Positions 27,201 to 35,769 are shown, counted from the first letter of the stretch. The stretch is 64,000 nucleotides of DNA from an uncultured Acidimicrobiales bacterium (GCA_938023735.1 CALJDK010000036.1:62001-126000); one strand, 5' to 3'. The notes: generated by a model not told the origin, from the letters alone. Program-made: numbers and translations.

Positions 27201-28878
27201 GAAGCTCGCTAAATTCTTCACTCGGGTAGCGACCCGACAACAGGTCGAGAACGTTGTGCAGCGCCTCGTCGGAGATCTCGGCAAAGTTGGCCGACCCTCG
27301 GACGATGCGGGCCACGTCGTCGATCTCCCAATCATCGAGCGCACACAGCGCCACGAGTTGCTGGGCAAGAACATCGATGGGATTGCGGGGGTAATAGGTC
27401 TCCTCGATGAGGCCTTCCTGCATCCGTTTCACAACAACTGCGGCTTCAACCAAGTCGGCCCGATGTTTGGGAAAGAGCTTGCCGGTTGAGGTCTCGCCCA
27501 CCTGGTGACCGGCACGACCAATACGCTGCAAGCCTCGGCTCACAGCGCCGGGCGATTCGACCTGAATAACCAGATCGACGGCACCCATGTCGATGCCGAG
27601 CTCGAGCGAGCTGGTGGCGATCAGACCCTTCAAGCGGCCCGACTTCAATCGATCTTCGATATCGAGACGGCGCTCGCGACTGAGTGATCCGTGGTGGGCC
27701 AGCACCAGCTCGGTGCCATCGATGCCTGACGAACCCGTCGACATGTGGCCGTCGCCGGCGTTGAGGCCGCGTGGGTTCTTCGGTGGGCCCGATTGTGCGG
27801 CGAGTCCAGGCTGCGGTCGCCCCATGGCCTCGTTGCTCGTCCATCCATCACCGGGCGATTCGTTGTCGGCGTTCTGCTCGTAGTCGAGCTCGTTGAGACG
27901 GGTTGCCAACCGTTCGGCCAGTCGCCGAGAGTTCACAAACACCAAGGTGGAGCGGTGCTCCTTGATGAGCTCGAGCAGACGAGGGTGCATCGATGGCCAA
28001 ATACTCTTTCGCACCGGCCCCGCCGCAGCGTTGCCGCTGACCGGTTCCTCGACATAGGTACCCAGCTCACCCATATCTTCGACCGGCACCACCACTTCGA
28101 TGTCCATCTGCTTTCGGACACCGGCATCGACGATGGTTACTGGTCGAGCCGAATGGTTGTCGGTCTTGCCAATCTTTGCTTGCGGATCTGGCTCGAACCC
28201 GCCGAGGAATCGAGCGATCTCTTCCAACGGTCGTTGCGTTGCCGACAAACCAATCCGCTGCGGGGCAGGGTTCGACATCGGCGACTCCTCGCCAGGAATC
28301 CCCTTGGTCACCAACTGATGCAAACGCTCGAGCGACAGCGAAAGGTGCGCGCCGCGTTTGGTGCCTGCCATGGCGTGGATCTCATCGATGATGATGGTCT
28401 CCACGTTCTTCAACGTCTCCCGGGCCGCCGAGGTAAGCATGAGGTAGAGCGATTCGGGAGTGGTGATGAGGATGTCGGGCGGGTTCCGAACCAGCTTGCG
28501 ACGTTGATCGGGAGCGGTATCGCCCGTACGCATCCCAACGGTGGGTACGTGCACGTCGATACCCAACCGCTCCCCCGCCAGAACAGCTCCCTTAATGGGC
28601 GCTCGCAGGTTCTTCTCGACATCGACCGCAAGGGCTCGGAGCGGCGAGATATAGAGCACTCGGGTCCGGTGCTCGCGCTCGGGCACTGGCTGGGTCATCA
28701 CCTGGTCGATACTCCACAGGAACGCCGAAAGGGTCTTTCCCGAACCGGTTGGGGCCAGGATGAGCGTGTGATCGCCCGCCGCGATTGCGGGCCAGCCTTT
28801 CGACTGGGGTGGCGTCGGGCCGCCAAAGCTGGTTTCGAACCAGGCACGTACGGGCTCGGAGAACCCCTCTAAAGACAC
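24208..28878 (-). CDS. lhr: Large ATP-dependent helicase Lhr
   Basis: A 1556-residue superfamily 2 helicase of full Lhr length, involved in DNA repair. The helicase core has motif I APTGSGKT near residue 41, motif II DEIH, motif III SAT (LSATQRP), and motif VI QRIGRAGH. A winged-helix and Lhr core region follow (LGASTWRIQEITYERVIV, ESYRECAGRALLLP-like segment). The C-terminal half (about 900-1556) is the long DUF1998-like Lhr tail. Residues about 340-390 carry a low-conservation insertion between motifs IV and V. It starts at GTG 28878. Confidence 0.95.
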   Translation of the reverse strand: MSLEGFSEPVRAWFETSFGGPTPPQSKGWPAIAAGDHTLILAPTGSGKTLSAFLWSIDQVMTQPVPEREHRTRVLYISPLRALAVDVEKNLRAPIKGAVLAGERLGIDVHVPTVGMRTGDTAPDQRRKLVRNPPDILITTPESLYLMLTSAARETLKNVETIIIDEIHAMAGTKRGAHLSLSLERLHQLVTKGIPGEESPMSNPAPQRIGLSATQRPLEEIARFLGGFEPDPQAKIGKTDNHSARPVTIVDAGVRKQMDIEVVVPVEDMGELGTYVEEPVSGNAAAGPVRKSIWPSMHPRLLELIKEHRSTLVFVNSRRLAERLATRLNELDYEQNADNESPGDGWTSNEAMGRPQPGLAAQSGPPKNPRGLNAGDGHMSTGSSGIDGTELVLAHHGSLSRERRLDIEDRLKSGRLKGLIATSSLELGIDMGAVDLVIQVESPGAVSRGLQRIGRAGHQVGETSTGKLFPKHRADLVEAAVVVKRMQEGLIEETYYPRNPIDVLAQQLVALCALDDWEIDDVARIVRGSANFAEISDEALHNVLDLLSGRYPSEEFSELRPRIVWDRVAGTVRGRKGAQRLAVTNPGTIPDRGLFGVFLPDGTRVGELDEEMVYESRAGETFLLGASTWRIQEITYERVIVTPAPGEPGKMPFWHGDGPGRPLELGRAIGAFLRGSRSSDVLERLTNEHGLDDLAARNLVEYLNEQVEATGVLPDDQTIVVERFRDEIGDWRVVVLSPFGAQVHAPWAMALRNKLSEQWGTDVELIWSDDGIVLRLPEAIDDLPSEDLLFDPAEIEDLVIDMLPNTSMFASRFRECAGRALLLPKRRPDQRRALWQQRQKAADLLSVASKYPSFPILLETSRECLNDVFDLPALKSVLTDLQSRKIRVVPVDTPRASPFAQSLLFGWIAVYMYEGDAPLAERRAAALTLDRELLRDLLGAEELRELLDAGVLADLELELQRLIEGRQARDGDEIHDLLRILGPLTRHEIEARSVDALDMDAALAQLLEDRRIIEVGIADETRFAASDDAGKLRDALGVAIPVGLPAVFTDSVDDPLGDLVIRFARTHGPFVAKQVGARLGVGVDRIRGVLDRLTEAGSLVRGEFRPDGIEREWCDDDVLRQLRRRSLASLRKEVEPVEADALARFLPAWQGVGVPRRGIDALAEVIGVLQGAPIPVSTLEKDVLPARMASYKPSELDELCASGELVWVGGGAIGSSDGRVRLVFRDQAALIIPTLVPDDLPDEPIHDAIRNHLANRGASFWPDLVGAAAAAELPYDDETVLAALWDLVWAGEVTNDSLAPLRALGLKKGRKPAASKRRGRPRVGQMTRLGPPTASGRWSLVAPMLLPKPTETEVAHARALQLLERYGVLTREAALGEGAKGGFAGVYPVLKALEERGQVRRGYFVAGLGAAQFALTGAVDRLRAERVDVSALAEDPVFVVLSATDPAQPYGAALPWPENPGRPARAAGAFVILADGDPVAYLERGGKSLVTFGGKKEGDAPPQGWVDALTSLVKQGRFKALDINKIDGEPVRESPLAAQLEANGFILSYKGLTYRG

Positions 28879-28909
28879 ACCTCATCGTCGCGCGTAAATC
28901 CACGCCGTA

Positions 28910-28935
28910 CTCATGCGGTGAGCTCGCCGCATGAG
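28910..28935. terminator. 9-bp stem-loop between rnz and lhr
   Basis: CTCATGCGG at 28910-28918 pairs perfectly with CCGCATGAG at 28927-28935 around an eight-base loop. It lies 43 bases after the rnz stop and 32 bases before the lhr start on the same strand. It could terminate rnz transcription or act as an operator for lhr. No T-run is seen. Confidence 0.5.
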
Positions 28936-28977
28936 ATTTCAGCGTTTCATGACTGCGAAAGACCTTGAGCCCACCGG

Positions 28978-29907
28978 TTAGTTTCTGCGAGGCGGCAGCG
29001 GAATTGTCGCGAGATCAGCGGCGGCTACGACGTCGTTGTGGAACTCTGACGCCTCTTGTTCGAACACGTCATTGTTCGGGTATCGGGCCGAAAAATGCGT
29101 CAGTACAAGGCGCCGCGCACCTGCCTCGGTTGCCATTTCGGCGGCCTGTCGAGCGGTGAGATGTTTGTACTTTGCCGCCAGTTCGGCCTCGGCCTGAAGG
29201 TAGGTTGATTCGCAGACCAACAGGTCGACATCGGCGGCAAGTTCGAGCACACCGTCACATGGCGCGGTGTCCATCACAAAGGCCATCGATTGACCCTTTC
29301 GAGGAACCGTCACGTCATCGGCGAGCACTCGACCGTTGGGCCCATCGAACCAACCTTGGTCCAAAAGCACGCCGACGTCGGGTCCTTCGATCCCAACGTC
29401 TCGGAGCCGATCCGGGTCGACGGACACCGAGTCTGATTCTTGCAGTCGGTACCCGTAGGTCGTGTCGCGGTGGTCGAGGGCAACGGCCGATAGCTCGAGG
29501 GGGCCGAGGGTTGCCTGCATGCCCGGCACAACGACTGGGCGCTTCTCGATCTCGCTGGTGTCGTGAAAGATCGACGCATGACGAAGCCGTTCGAAGTACT
29601 GCTCGCCGTCGCCTGGGTAGAAGATTGGGAGCGGCCCTAACCCCTTGAGGCTGGCCGAGTTGTCGAAAGATCGCCGCTGAATCACGCCCGGTAAACCCAG
29701 GCAGTGGTCGCCATGAAAGTGCGTCACACAGACCGCAGTGGCCCGAGCGATCGCCACCTTGGCCAGCGTGCAACCACGTTGGGTTCCCTCGCCCGGGTCA
29801 AACAAGATGAGCTGCGAATCCCACCGCATCGCATAGCTGTTGTGGGCTCGGTACCGGGTTGGCAACATCGACGACGTGCCGAGCACCACCAGCTCGCGGA
29901 CACTCAC
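28978..29907 (-). CDS. rnz: Ribonuclease Z
   Basis: A 309-residue metallo-beta-lactamase-fold endonuclease that matures tRNA 3' ends. The zinc motif VTHFHGDHCLGLPG spans residues 61-74. The N terminus is LVVLGTSSMLPTRYRAHNSY, and the later family motifs ESTYL, KYKHLTARQAAEMA and LTHFSARY are present. MDTAPCDGV matches the family's metal-ligand aspartate region. GTG 29907 is preceded by GAGGG. Length is that of the short bacterial RNase Z. Confidence 0.93.
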   Translation of the reverse strand: MSVRELVVLGTSSMLPTRYRAHNSYAMRWDSQLILFDPGEGTQRGCTLAKVAIARATAVCVTHFHGDHCLGLPGVIQRRSFDNSASLKGLGPLPIFYPGDGEQYFERLRHASIFHDTSEIEKRPVVVPGMQATLGPLELSAVALDHRDTTYGYRLQESDSVSVDPDRLRDVGIEGPDVGVLLDQGWFDGPNGRVLADDVTVPRKGQSMAFVMDTAPCDGVLELAADVDLLVCESTYLQAEAELAAKYKHLTARQAAEMATEAGARRLVLTHFSARYPNNDVFEQEASEFHNDVVAAADLATIPLPPRRN

Positions 29908-29931
29908 GCCAACCCTCGCCCAAGGGCGTAG

Positions 29932-30702
29932 CTACACACCCGTGTGTAACCCGTCGGCGACGATGTTTGCCCACTGCTCAGGGTCGTGCCCGAAGATCAA
30001 CGTTGCGCCGTTGGCCTGCTCGCCTTTGAGCCGCCGAATCGATGCCAACTGCTTCTCGGCATCGAAGGAAAACGACGGCAGGTGCTCGTCATCCAACGTC
30101 CGACGGAGGTAGCAGCAGTCGCCGCAAAGGACGAACGTGCCATCCTCGGTCTGCACCCGAACCGACTGATGCCCGGCCGTGTGACCGGGGGTTTTCAGGC
30201 AGGTGATCGTGCCATCGCCAAACACGTCGTGGTCGCCCTCCACCTCGTTGCGCTCGTGGCCAAGGTCGCAGTCGGCAGGGTTGTAGATGCCAAAGGCCAC
30301 CATGGTTTCGTCGGATAGCCCGGCCCATTCGTCGGTCTGCACGGTGACCCGGGCGTTGGGGATTTCCACCATCCCGCCAGCGTGGTCAAAGTGCAGATGG
30401 GTAAGAAGCAGATGAGTCACCTGAGCCGGATCGAAACCGGCGGCCTCAAGGGTTGGACCAACCGAGCCCGATCCGTCGGCGAGGTTGGGTTGAAACATCG
30501 CTTCGAGCGCGCCGAGCCGTGAGGTGTCGGTGGCCAATTCGGGGTGCAAGCCGGTGTCGACCAACACCAGGCCCTTATCGTGTTCGAGAACGAAGATCGG
30601 CACCTGGTAGGTGATGTCGCCTTCTTCTCCCTGAAGGAAGCCATCGAGGGCCGACGTCATCGTGCCGGTGGACAACGCGTGGATACGTGGAAGCTTGGGC
30701 AT
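29932..30702 (-). CDS. Metallo-beta-lactamase-fold hydrolase (lactonase-like)
   Basis: A 256-residue MBL-fold enzyme. The HxHxDH motif lies in LLTHLHFDHAGG near residue 110, with further ligands in TPGHTAGHQS and CGDCCYLR. The pattern and length resemble AttM/AiiA-type N-acyl-homoserine lactonases, but the exact substrate is unproven. ATG 30702 begins MPKLPRIHAL; TATGGT lies six bases upstream with no Shine-Dalgarno, and an in-frame upstream ATG at 30792 would run into the opposite gene. It is divergent from the acyl-CoA dehydrogenase. Confidence 0.88.
   Translation of the reverse strand: MPKLPRIHALSTGTMTSALDGFLQGEEGDITYQVPIFVLEHDKGLVLVDTGLHPELATDTSRLGALEAMFQPNLADGSGSVGPTLEAAGFDPAQVTHLLLTHLHFDHAGGMVEIPNARVTVQTDEWAGLSDETMVAFGIYNPADCDLGHERNEVEGDHDVFGDGTITCLKTPGHTAGHQSVRVQTEDGTFVLCGDCCYLRRTLDDEHLPSFSFDAEKQLASIRRLKGEQANGATLIFGHDPEQWANIVADGLHTGV
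29933..29948. promoter_or_regulatory. 16-bp palindrome upstream of rnz
   Basis: TACACAC at 29933-29939 and GTGTGTA at 29942-29948 form a perfect inverted repeat around CC. It overlaps the last codons of the lactonase-like gene and lies about 26 bases upstream of the rnz start on the same strand. It has the size of a repressor operator; function is inference. Confidence 0.4.
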
Positions 30703-30781
30703 ACCGTCACCATAGGTCGACAACCGAGGTTCACGCCCGGGCCGTTCGCCAGAATCGATACCCGCGGGTAACGTTCGATTC

Positions 30782-32005
30782 ATGGAACCCACTTACTCAG
30801 CTGAAGCCGAAACATTCCGTGAGAAAGTCCAGGCCTTCCTGGCCGAGAAGTTGCCAGCCAACTGGAAGGGCTACGGCGCACTCGACGAAGAAGCTTTGGC
30901 GATCTTCATGAGCGATTGGCGCAAGACCCTGGCCGAGAACCGCTTCCTAGCTCCTTCGTGGCCGGCCGAATACGGCGGCGGCGGGCTCAGCGAACTCGAG
31001 CAGGTCATTCTGGCCGAAGAGTTCATGAAGGCTGGCGCACCCACCGGCGGCAACAACGACGCGTTCAGCATTCAAATGGTCGGCAACACCATCCTTCAGT
31101 GGGGCACCCCCGAACAGAAGGCCCATTTCCTTCCCCGCATCATCTCGGGCGAAGACACCTGGTGCCAGGGCTACAGCGAACCCGACGCCGGCTCCGACCT
31201 TGCCGGACTCGGCACCAAGGCCGAACTCGATGGCGACGAATGGGTCATCAACGGCCAGAAGATCTGGACCTCGGCGGGCATGAGCGCCGACTGGATCTTC
31301 GTGCTCGCCCGCACCGATCAAGACGCCCCAAAGCACCGCGGCATCAGCTTCCTCCTGGTTCCAATGGAGCAAGACGGCATCGAGGTTCGGCCCATCAAGA
31401 TGCTCAGTGGTGCCGAAGAGTTCAACGAGACGTTCTTCACCGATGCCCGCTGCCCCAAAGAGAATGTGGTTGGCGAAGTCAACGGCGGCTGGGCCGTGGC
31501 CATGACGTTGCTCGGCTACGAGCGCGGCGAAGCGGCGGCCACCATGCCCATCATGTTCCGCAACGAAATCGACAAACTGCTCGAGCTCGCGAAAGAACGA
31601 GGTGTCGCCGAAGACCCGCGGATCCGCCAGCGCTTAGCCTCCGCCTATGGCAAGGTCGAGATCATGCGGTTCCTCGGCATGCGCACGCTCACCGACTTCC
31701 TCAAGGGTGGCCACCCCGGCCCGGAAAGCTCCATCTTCAAGCTCTACTGGTCCGAGCAGCATCGCATCGTTACCGAGTTGGCGGTCGAGATTCTCGGCGC
31801 CGACGGCATGGTCATCGAAGGCGACATGCCCGCGACCTCGTTCCACGCCGACCTTCCCGGCTCGGCGAACAGCTCAGCTTCGTGGATTGGCACCTTCTTC
31901 AACGCCCGCGCCGGCACCATCTACGCCGGTACCTCCCAGGTGCAGAAGAACATTCTGGGCGAGATGGTCCTCGGACTTCCCAAGGAACCAAAGGCGAAGG
32001 CGTAA
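30782..32005 (+). CDS. Acyl-CoA dehydrogenase
   Basis: A 407-residue FAD enzyme that oxidises acyl-CoA to enoyl-CoA. All three family domains are visible: the N-terminal helical domain, the middle beta domain with QGYSEPDAGSDLAGL and VINGQKIWTSAGMSADW, and the C-terminal helical domain with a late SSASWIGTFFNARAGTIYAGTSQVQKNI. It begins at ATG 30782 with TAACGT seven bases upstream. In this form the EPDAGSDL segment and the length resemble FadE-type enzymes acting on branched or steroid-derived acyl-CoAs, but this is not decisive. Confidence 0.95.
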   Translation: MEPTYSAEAETFREKVQAFLAEKLPANWKGYGALDEEALAIFMSDWRKTLAENRFLAPSWPAEYGGGGLSELEQVILAEEFMKAGAPTGGNNDAFSIQMVGNTILQWGTPEQKAHFLPRIISGEDTWCQGYSEPDAGSDLAGLGTKAELDGDEWVINGQKIWTSAGMSADWIFVLARTDQDAPKHRGISFLLVPMEQDGIEVRPIKMLSGAEEFNETFFTDARCPKENVVGEVNGGWAVAMTLLGYERGEAAATMPIMFRNEIDKLLELAKERGVAEDPRIRQRLASAYGKVEIMRFLGMRTLTDFLKGGHPGPESSIFKLYWSEQHRIVTELAVEILGADGMVIEGDMPATSFHADLPGSANSSASWIGTFFNARAGTIYAGTSQVQKNILGEMVLGLPKEPKAKA

Positions 32006-32014
32006 CCCGCTAAC

Positions 32015-32065
32015 ATTCGCCAAAATCGGCGAATATCGGGCAAAAATACGCGACTGCTAGTCGCG
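32015..32065 (+). terminator. Two consecutive stem-loops after the acyl-CoA dehydrogenase
   Basis: ATTCGCC (32015-32021) pairs with GGCGAAT (32028-32034) around a six-base loop. CGCGACT (32049-32055) pairs with AGTCGCG (32059-32065) around three bases. They begin ten bases after the stop and precede the next gene by about 150 bases, so a double terminator is likely. Confidence 0.55.
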
Positions 32066-32213
32066 GTCCTCCCAACAACGTCGAGTTTTGTAGCGAAATT
32101 CGAAACATCGTCACAAATTTTCGGGAATCGATCTTGTGCTCATGCGGGTTCTACCCGATCATGACTACTTGCCCGACCACCGAATCGTCGGGCTGAGAAC
32201 CCGAGGGATTCCG

Positions 32214-33974
32214 ATGGCCGAAGAACACGACGACCTCTACGACCTCATCATCATCGGCGGAACTGCCGGTGGATTGTCGGTGGCGATCTCGTCGCTGAAG
32301 TCCGGACTCGAGCGGGTCCGACTCATCGAGCCCGGCGACAGCGTGGCGTTCGACGATCTGGTGCCTATCAACCAGGTCGACGTCTCCTACGGCGAATCAC
32401 TCGTCAGCATCGAACGCACCGAAACCGGCAACGAACTGCTGATCACCACAAGCCTTCGCACGTATGTGAGCCATGGCTGTCTCATCAGCGTCCGCGACCG
32501 CGACCCCGACTGGAAACCCCCGATCGCTTCGCCAAGCGATTGTGTGACCATCGACGAACTCCCCGAGCATCTCGACGATCGCGACGTGCTGGTTGTCGGC
32601 TACACCGACAATGCGGTCGAGTTGGTGTGGAACGCCGCGAACGCAGGCGCCCGCGTGGTCATGGCCGCCGGCGGAATGGACCCAGCTCAGTTAGCGCCGG
32701 CCGCCGATTCGATTCTTCGTAAGCTCGAACGCGAACGCCGAGCCACGTTGCTCTATCGCGATGTGCCTGCCGAGATCAGCGACGACGAGAAATTCCCTGT
32801 CGCCTATTTCGATGATCGACGGACACCCGACCTCGAGTTCGATCACATCGTTCTGGCGTCGCACCGCAAACGTCCACCGATTTCGGCGTTCAATGTCTCC
32901 GACGACGCCATCGCCACGAACCGGGTCTGGTTCTTGGGTGAACCCGACCCAGACAAGGATGTGCCCACCGCCCATGCGTGGGAGATCGGCAGTCGTATCG
33001 CCGAGGCCTGCTTCCCTGATCTGGCGGCGCCCGTCGCCAAATCGACCGTCGCTCGTCGAGCCCGACATGAGTCGATCGTCGAAGAGCTGCGGGCCGATCA
33101 CTACAACGCCACCATCACTAGGTTCGAACCAACCCACTCTGACCTCTGGGTGCTGCGGGTCAAGCCCGACCATGGCGATGCTTCGTACATCCCCGGCCAG
33201 TACGCATCACTGGGTCTTGGCTACTGGGAGGATCGCGTCGATGATGCGGTCGACGCCGACCTCGACGGTAAATGGGAAAAGCTGATTCGACGGTCGTACT
33301 CGATCTCGCACCCGATCTTTGAGGACAACGGCTATCTGGCGCCAGGCGATACCGACGGCGAGCTCGAGTTCTACATCGTCCTGGTGGCGCCGGACGAGAC
33401 CCACGTGCCCGCCCTTACGCCTCGACTCGCGCTGAAGAAGCCCGGCGACAGAATCTACCTCGGCCCAAAGGTTGCCGGCCGCTACACGCTCCAGTCGGTG
33501 GTTCAACCCGACACCACAGTGGTGTTCTTGTCCACCGGAACCGGCGAAGCGCCTCACAACTCGATGGCAGCCGAACTGCTCCGCAAGGGCCACACCGGCC
33601 CCATCATTGCCACCGTCACCGTTCGCCAATGGGTCGACCTGGGCTACCTCGAGAAGCAACGCGAGCTCGAGCGGCGCTACCCAAACTACCACTACGTGCC
33701 AATGCCCACCCGCGAGGCCGACGTTCCGAAGCAGTACCTGCAGGACCTCATCAAAAACAATGCGCTCGATGAGTTTCTCGGCAAGCCGCTGAGCCCAGAG
33801 AACACCCATGCCTTCCTCTGCGGCAACCCGTCGATGATTGGTCTGCCCGAAGAAGAAGACGGCGAACTGAAGTTCCCCGAAACCGTCGGCGTGGTGCAGC
33901 TACTCACCGAGAAGGGTTTCACCCTCGATCGCCGTAACGAACCAGGCAACATTCACTACGAAGAGTATTGGTAA
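32214..33974 (+). CDS. Fused flavoprotein: thioredoxin reductase-like plus ferredoxin-NADP reductase
   Basis: A 586-residue two-part protein. Residues 1-270 resemble an FAD/NAD(P)-binding pyridine nucleotide-disulfide fold, with IIIGGTAGGLSVAIS at the N terminus and DVLVVGYTDNAVELVW for the second nucleotide site; no CxxC redox motif is present. Residues about 300-586 form a bacterial-type ferredoxin-NADP+ reductase: RRSYSISHP (flavin), FLSTGTGEAP (NADP pyrophosphate), FLCGNPSMIG, and the ending NIHYEEYW typical of Fpr. It could supply electrons to a ferredoxin, perhaps for the P450. ATG 32214 follows GAGGG; an upstream ATG at 32136 is in frame. Confidence 0.85.
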   Translation: MAEEHDDLYDLIIIGGTAGGLSVAISSLKSGLERVRLIEPGDSVAFDDLVPINQVDVSYGESLVSIERTETGNELLITTSLRTYVSHGCLISVRDRDPDWKPPIASPSDCVTIDELPEHLDDRDVLVVGYTDNAVELVWNAANAGARVVMAAGGMDPAQLAPAADSILRKLERERRATLLYRDVPAEISDDEKFPVAYFDDRRTPDLEFDHIVLASHRKRPPISAFNVSDDAIATNRVWFLGEPDPDKDVPTAHAWEIGSRIAEACFPDLAAPVAKSTVARRARHESIVEELRADHYNATITRFEPTHSDLWVLRVKPDHGDASYIPGQYASLGLGYWEDRVDDAVDADLDGKWEKLIRRSYSISHPIFEDNGYLAPGDTDGELEFYIVLVAPDETHVPALTPRLALKKPGDRIYLGPKVAGRYTLQSVVQPDTTVVFLSTGTGEAPHNSMAAELLRKGHTGPIIATVTVRQWVDLGYLEKQRELERRYPNYHYVPMPTREADVPKQYLQDLIKNNALDEFLGKPLSPENTHAFLCGNPSMIGLPEEEDGELKFPETVGVVQLLTEKGFTLDRRNEPGNIHYEEYW

Positions 33975-34094
33975 CTGTCGCTCGCTTCGCTCGCTAACGG
34001 AGTTTTGCCTGCGGCAAAACATCCCCGTCGCACACTGTCGTTCACTTCGTTCACTTACGGAGTTTTGCCTGCGGCAAAACATCCCCGCCGCACC
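33974..34094. repeat. Two tandem 60-bp repeats, each with an 8-bp hairpin
   Basis: Copies start at 33974 and 34034 with a period of exactly 60 bases and only a handful of differences. Each ends with GTTTTGCC-TGC-GGCAAAAC (34002-34020 and 34062-34080), a perfect stem-loop, followed by ATCCCCG. They fill the gap between convergent genes, so they probably act as a bidirectional tandem terminator. Confidence 0.75.
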
Positions 34095-34103
34095 AAACTC
34101 GCT

Positions 34104-35198
34104 TTAGGACGCTGGGCGGATTTGACCTATTCCTGAGGGGCGTACTTGTTCGTAGGGGTCGTAGGGGTCTCTTGGCGCTGGTTGGAGCTCGATCTCGTGA
34201 CCGGCACCAATCCGTTCGGCGTGCGCAAGGAGAAGCTCGGCAGCGATCAGGTCCTCGAACGCCCATCCGGTGGAATCGAATACCGTCAGCTCGTTGCGAT
34301 GAGCGTGGGCGCCCTCGGCGACCAACTCCCAGAGTTCCGGCCCCAGATCCTCCTGCTGCAACGTCTGGGCCTCACCCTCAACCAAACACTGCTCGGCGTG
34401 ATCGGGAATCACCAGCGCTCGATCGACCAAGGTTCGAGGCAGTTCGAGTTTTCCGGGAAAGTCTGCACCCACGGCATTGATATGAAGCGCCGAGTCGAAG
34501 TCGCCTTCCAACAGAACAGGACCTTCGCCCGGATCGACCGAGGTGCAGGTGCAGATCACGTCTGCCTGAACGAGTCGCTTGGCGAGTTCGCGGCGATCTG
34601 GCACGATCGTAACGGGCACATCGACCGGGAGCCTTCGGACGAACGACTCGGCGACCAGCGGGTCGGTATCGTAAACCGACACTTCCGTGAGCGTGCGGAT
34701 ACGCGAGATTGCGTGAACCTGGGTAACGGCCTGAGCACCGGCGCCGATCACAACCAGCGTGGTTGCGTCGAGCGAAGCCAGTTCGTCGGTAGCGAGTGCC
34801 GAAGCTGCTCCGGTACGGATGGCAGTGAGAAACGTTGCGTCGGTGAGCGCAATGAGTTGACCGGTTGTGGTGTCGTGCAGCGACGTGGTGGCCATCACGC
34901 TCGGAAGGTTGCGCTTGGTCGGGTTGGTGGGGTGGTAACCAACGGTCTTGATCGAAACCCGGCCTGCAGCCTCCATGGTTGGCATCCACTCGACCAGCCC
35001 TAAATCGGGTTCGGTATAGCTGAAGCCGGCTCGCGCCATCGTCGTGGTTTCGGCTGGTTTGAACTCGCGAAACCCAAGCGCCAGTTTGGCGATCATCTCG
35101 TCCATAAACCGGTCGATACCCACATCGGCGATCACCCGCTGCGTGGCGCCAATATCTACAAGCCGTGTAATCCCCATACTCAAGGATCGGCGAACCAC
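34104..35198 (-). CDS. Ornithine cyclodeaminase/mu-crystallin family protein
   Basis: A 364-residue NAD(P)-binding protein. The nucleotide motif VVIGAGAQAVTQVHAI (about 147-162) and RTGAASALATDELA are family signatures; HINAVGADFPGKLELP matches the conserved segment near the active site. Members include ornithine cyclodeaminase, ketimine reductase and alanine dehydrogenase-type enzymes, so the reaction is not assigned. GTG 35198 has AAAGGG six bases upstream; ATG 35177 is an alternative that gives MGITRLVDIG. Confidence 0.88.
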   Translation of the reverse strand: MVRRSLSMGITRLVDIGATQRVIADVGIDRFMDEMIAKLALGFREFKPAETTTMARAGFSYTEPDLGLVEWMPTMEAAGRVSIKTVGYHPTNPTKRNLPSVMATTSLHDTTTGQLIALTDATFLTAIRTGAASALATDELASLDATTLVVIGAGAQAVTQVHAISRIRTLTEVSVYDTDPLVAESFVRRLPVDVPVTIVPDRRELAKRLVQADVICTCTSVDPGEGPVLLEGDFDSALHINAVGADFPGKLELPRTLVDRALVIPDHAEQCLVEGEAQTLQQEDLGPELWELVAEGAHAHRNELTVFDSTGWAFEDLIAAELLLAHAERIGAGHEIELQPAPRDPYDPYEQVRPSGIGQIRPAS

Positions 35199-35232
35199 CG
35201 CCCACCCTTTACGCGGTCAGAACAGCGTTCAT

Positions 35233-35769
35233 TCACCCACTTTTGCTTTGGGTTAGGAGCCAGGCCTGGTAACCGGCGCGGATTGAGTCGAAGGCGAGGT
35301 CTGCGGGGTCGATGTCGTCGGGAGTAAGAAACTCGAAACCGGTGGCTTCGCTGACGTCGAGAACCACGTTGAGCGACTCGACGGTGGCGGCAAACATCAC
35401 GTCGACGGTGACTCGGTGCAAGCCATCGAACAGGTACTGGTTGGTATGGGAGGTCAGGTAGGTGAGATCGATGATGTCGAGTCCAACCTCCTCGTGCACT
35501 TCGCGCCGAACGGCATCTTCGAGCGATTCTCCCCCATCGAGGAACCCACCGGGGATCATCAGGGAACCCTTGGCCGGATCATTGGCTCGACGAATCAAGA
35601 GCAGTCGGCCCTCATCGTCGGAGATAAACGCCCCCGCTGCGGCAACCGGATTGTTGAACTCGCGGTGCCCGCAGTCGTCGCACCGTCGGCCAGGCGAACC
35701 CGCGACATAGTTGGTCGACCCACAGAGCGGGCAGTGCGTGTAGGCCTCGATGAGAGGACGAAAGGTCAC
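35233..35769 (-). CDS. Nudix hydrolase with zinc ribbon
   Basis: A 178-residue Nudix pyrophosphohydrolase. The Nudix box, GX5EX7REUXEEXGU, is complete from GFLDGGESLEDAVRRE to EEVGL (about residues 74-96). An N-terminal zinc ribbon (CPLCG, then CDDCG, about 18-34) is as in NADH pyrophosphatase and related NUDIX proteins, although the enzyme is too short to be full NudC. The start overlaps the helD stop by four bases, so the two are co-translated. Confidence 0.92.
   Translation of the reverse strand: MTFRPLIEAYTHCPLCGSTNYVAGSPGRRCDDCGHREFNNPVAAAGAFISDDEGRLLLIRRANDPAKGSLMIPGGFLDGGESLEDAVRREVHEEVGLDIIDLTYLTSHTNQYLFDGLHRVTVDVMFAATVESLNVVLDVSEATGFEFLTPDDIDPADLAFDSIRAGYQAWLLTQSKSG

Noticed and set aside
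33900-34082. Minus-strand frame coding a repeated MFCRRQNSVSERSERQ-like peptide
   Set aside because: It is only a translation of the 60-bp tandem repeat and runs into the fused reductase gene on the other strand.
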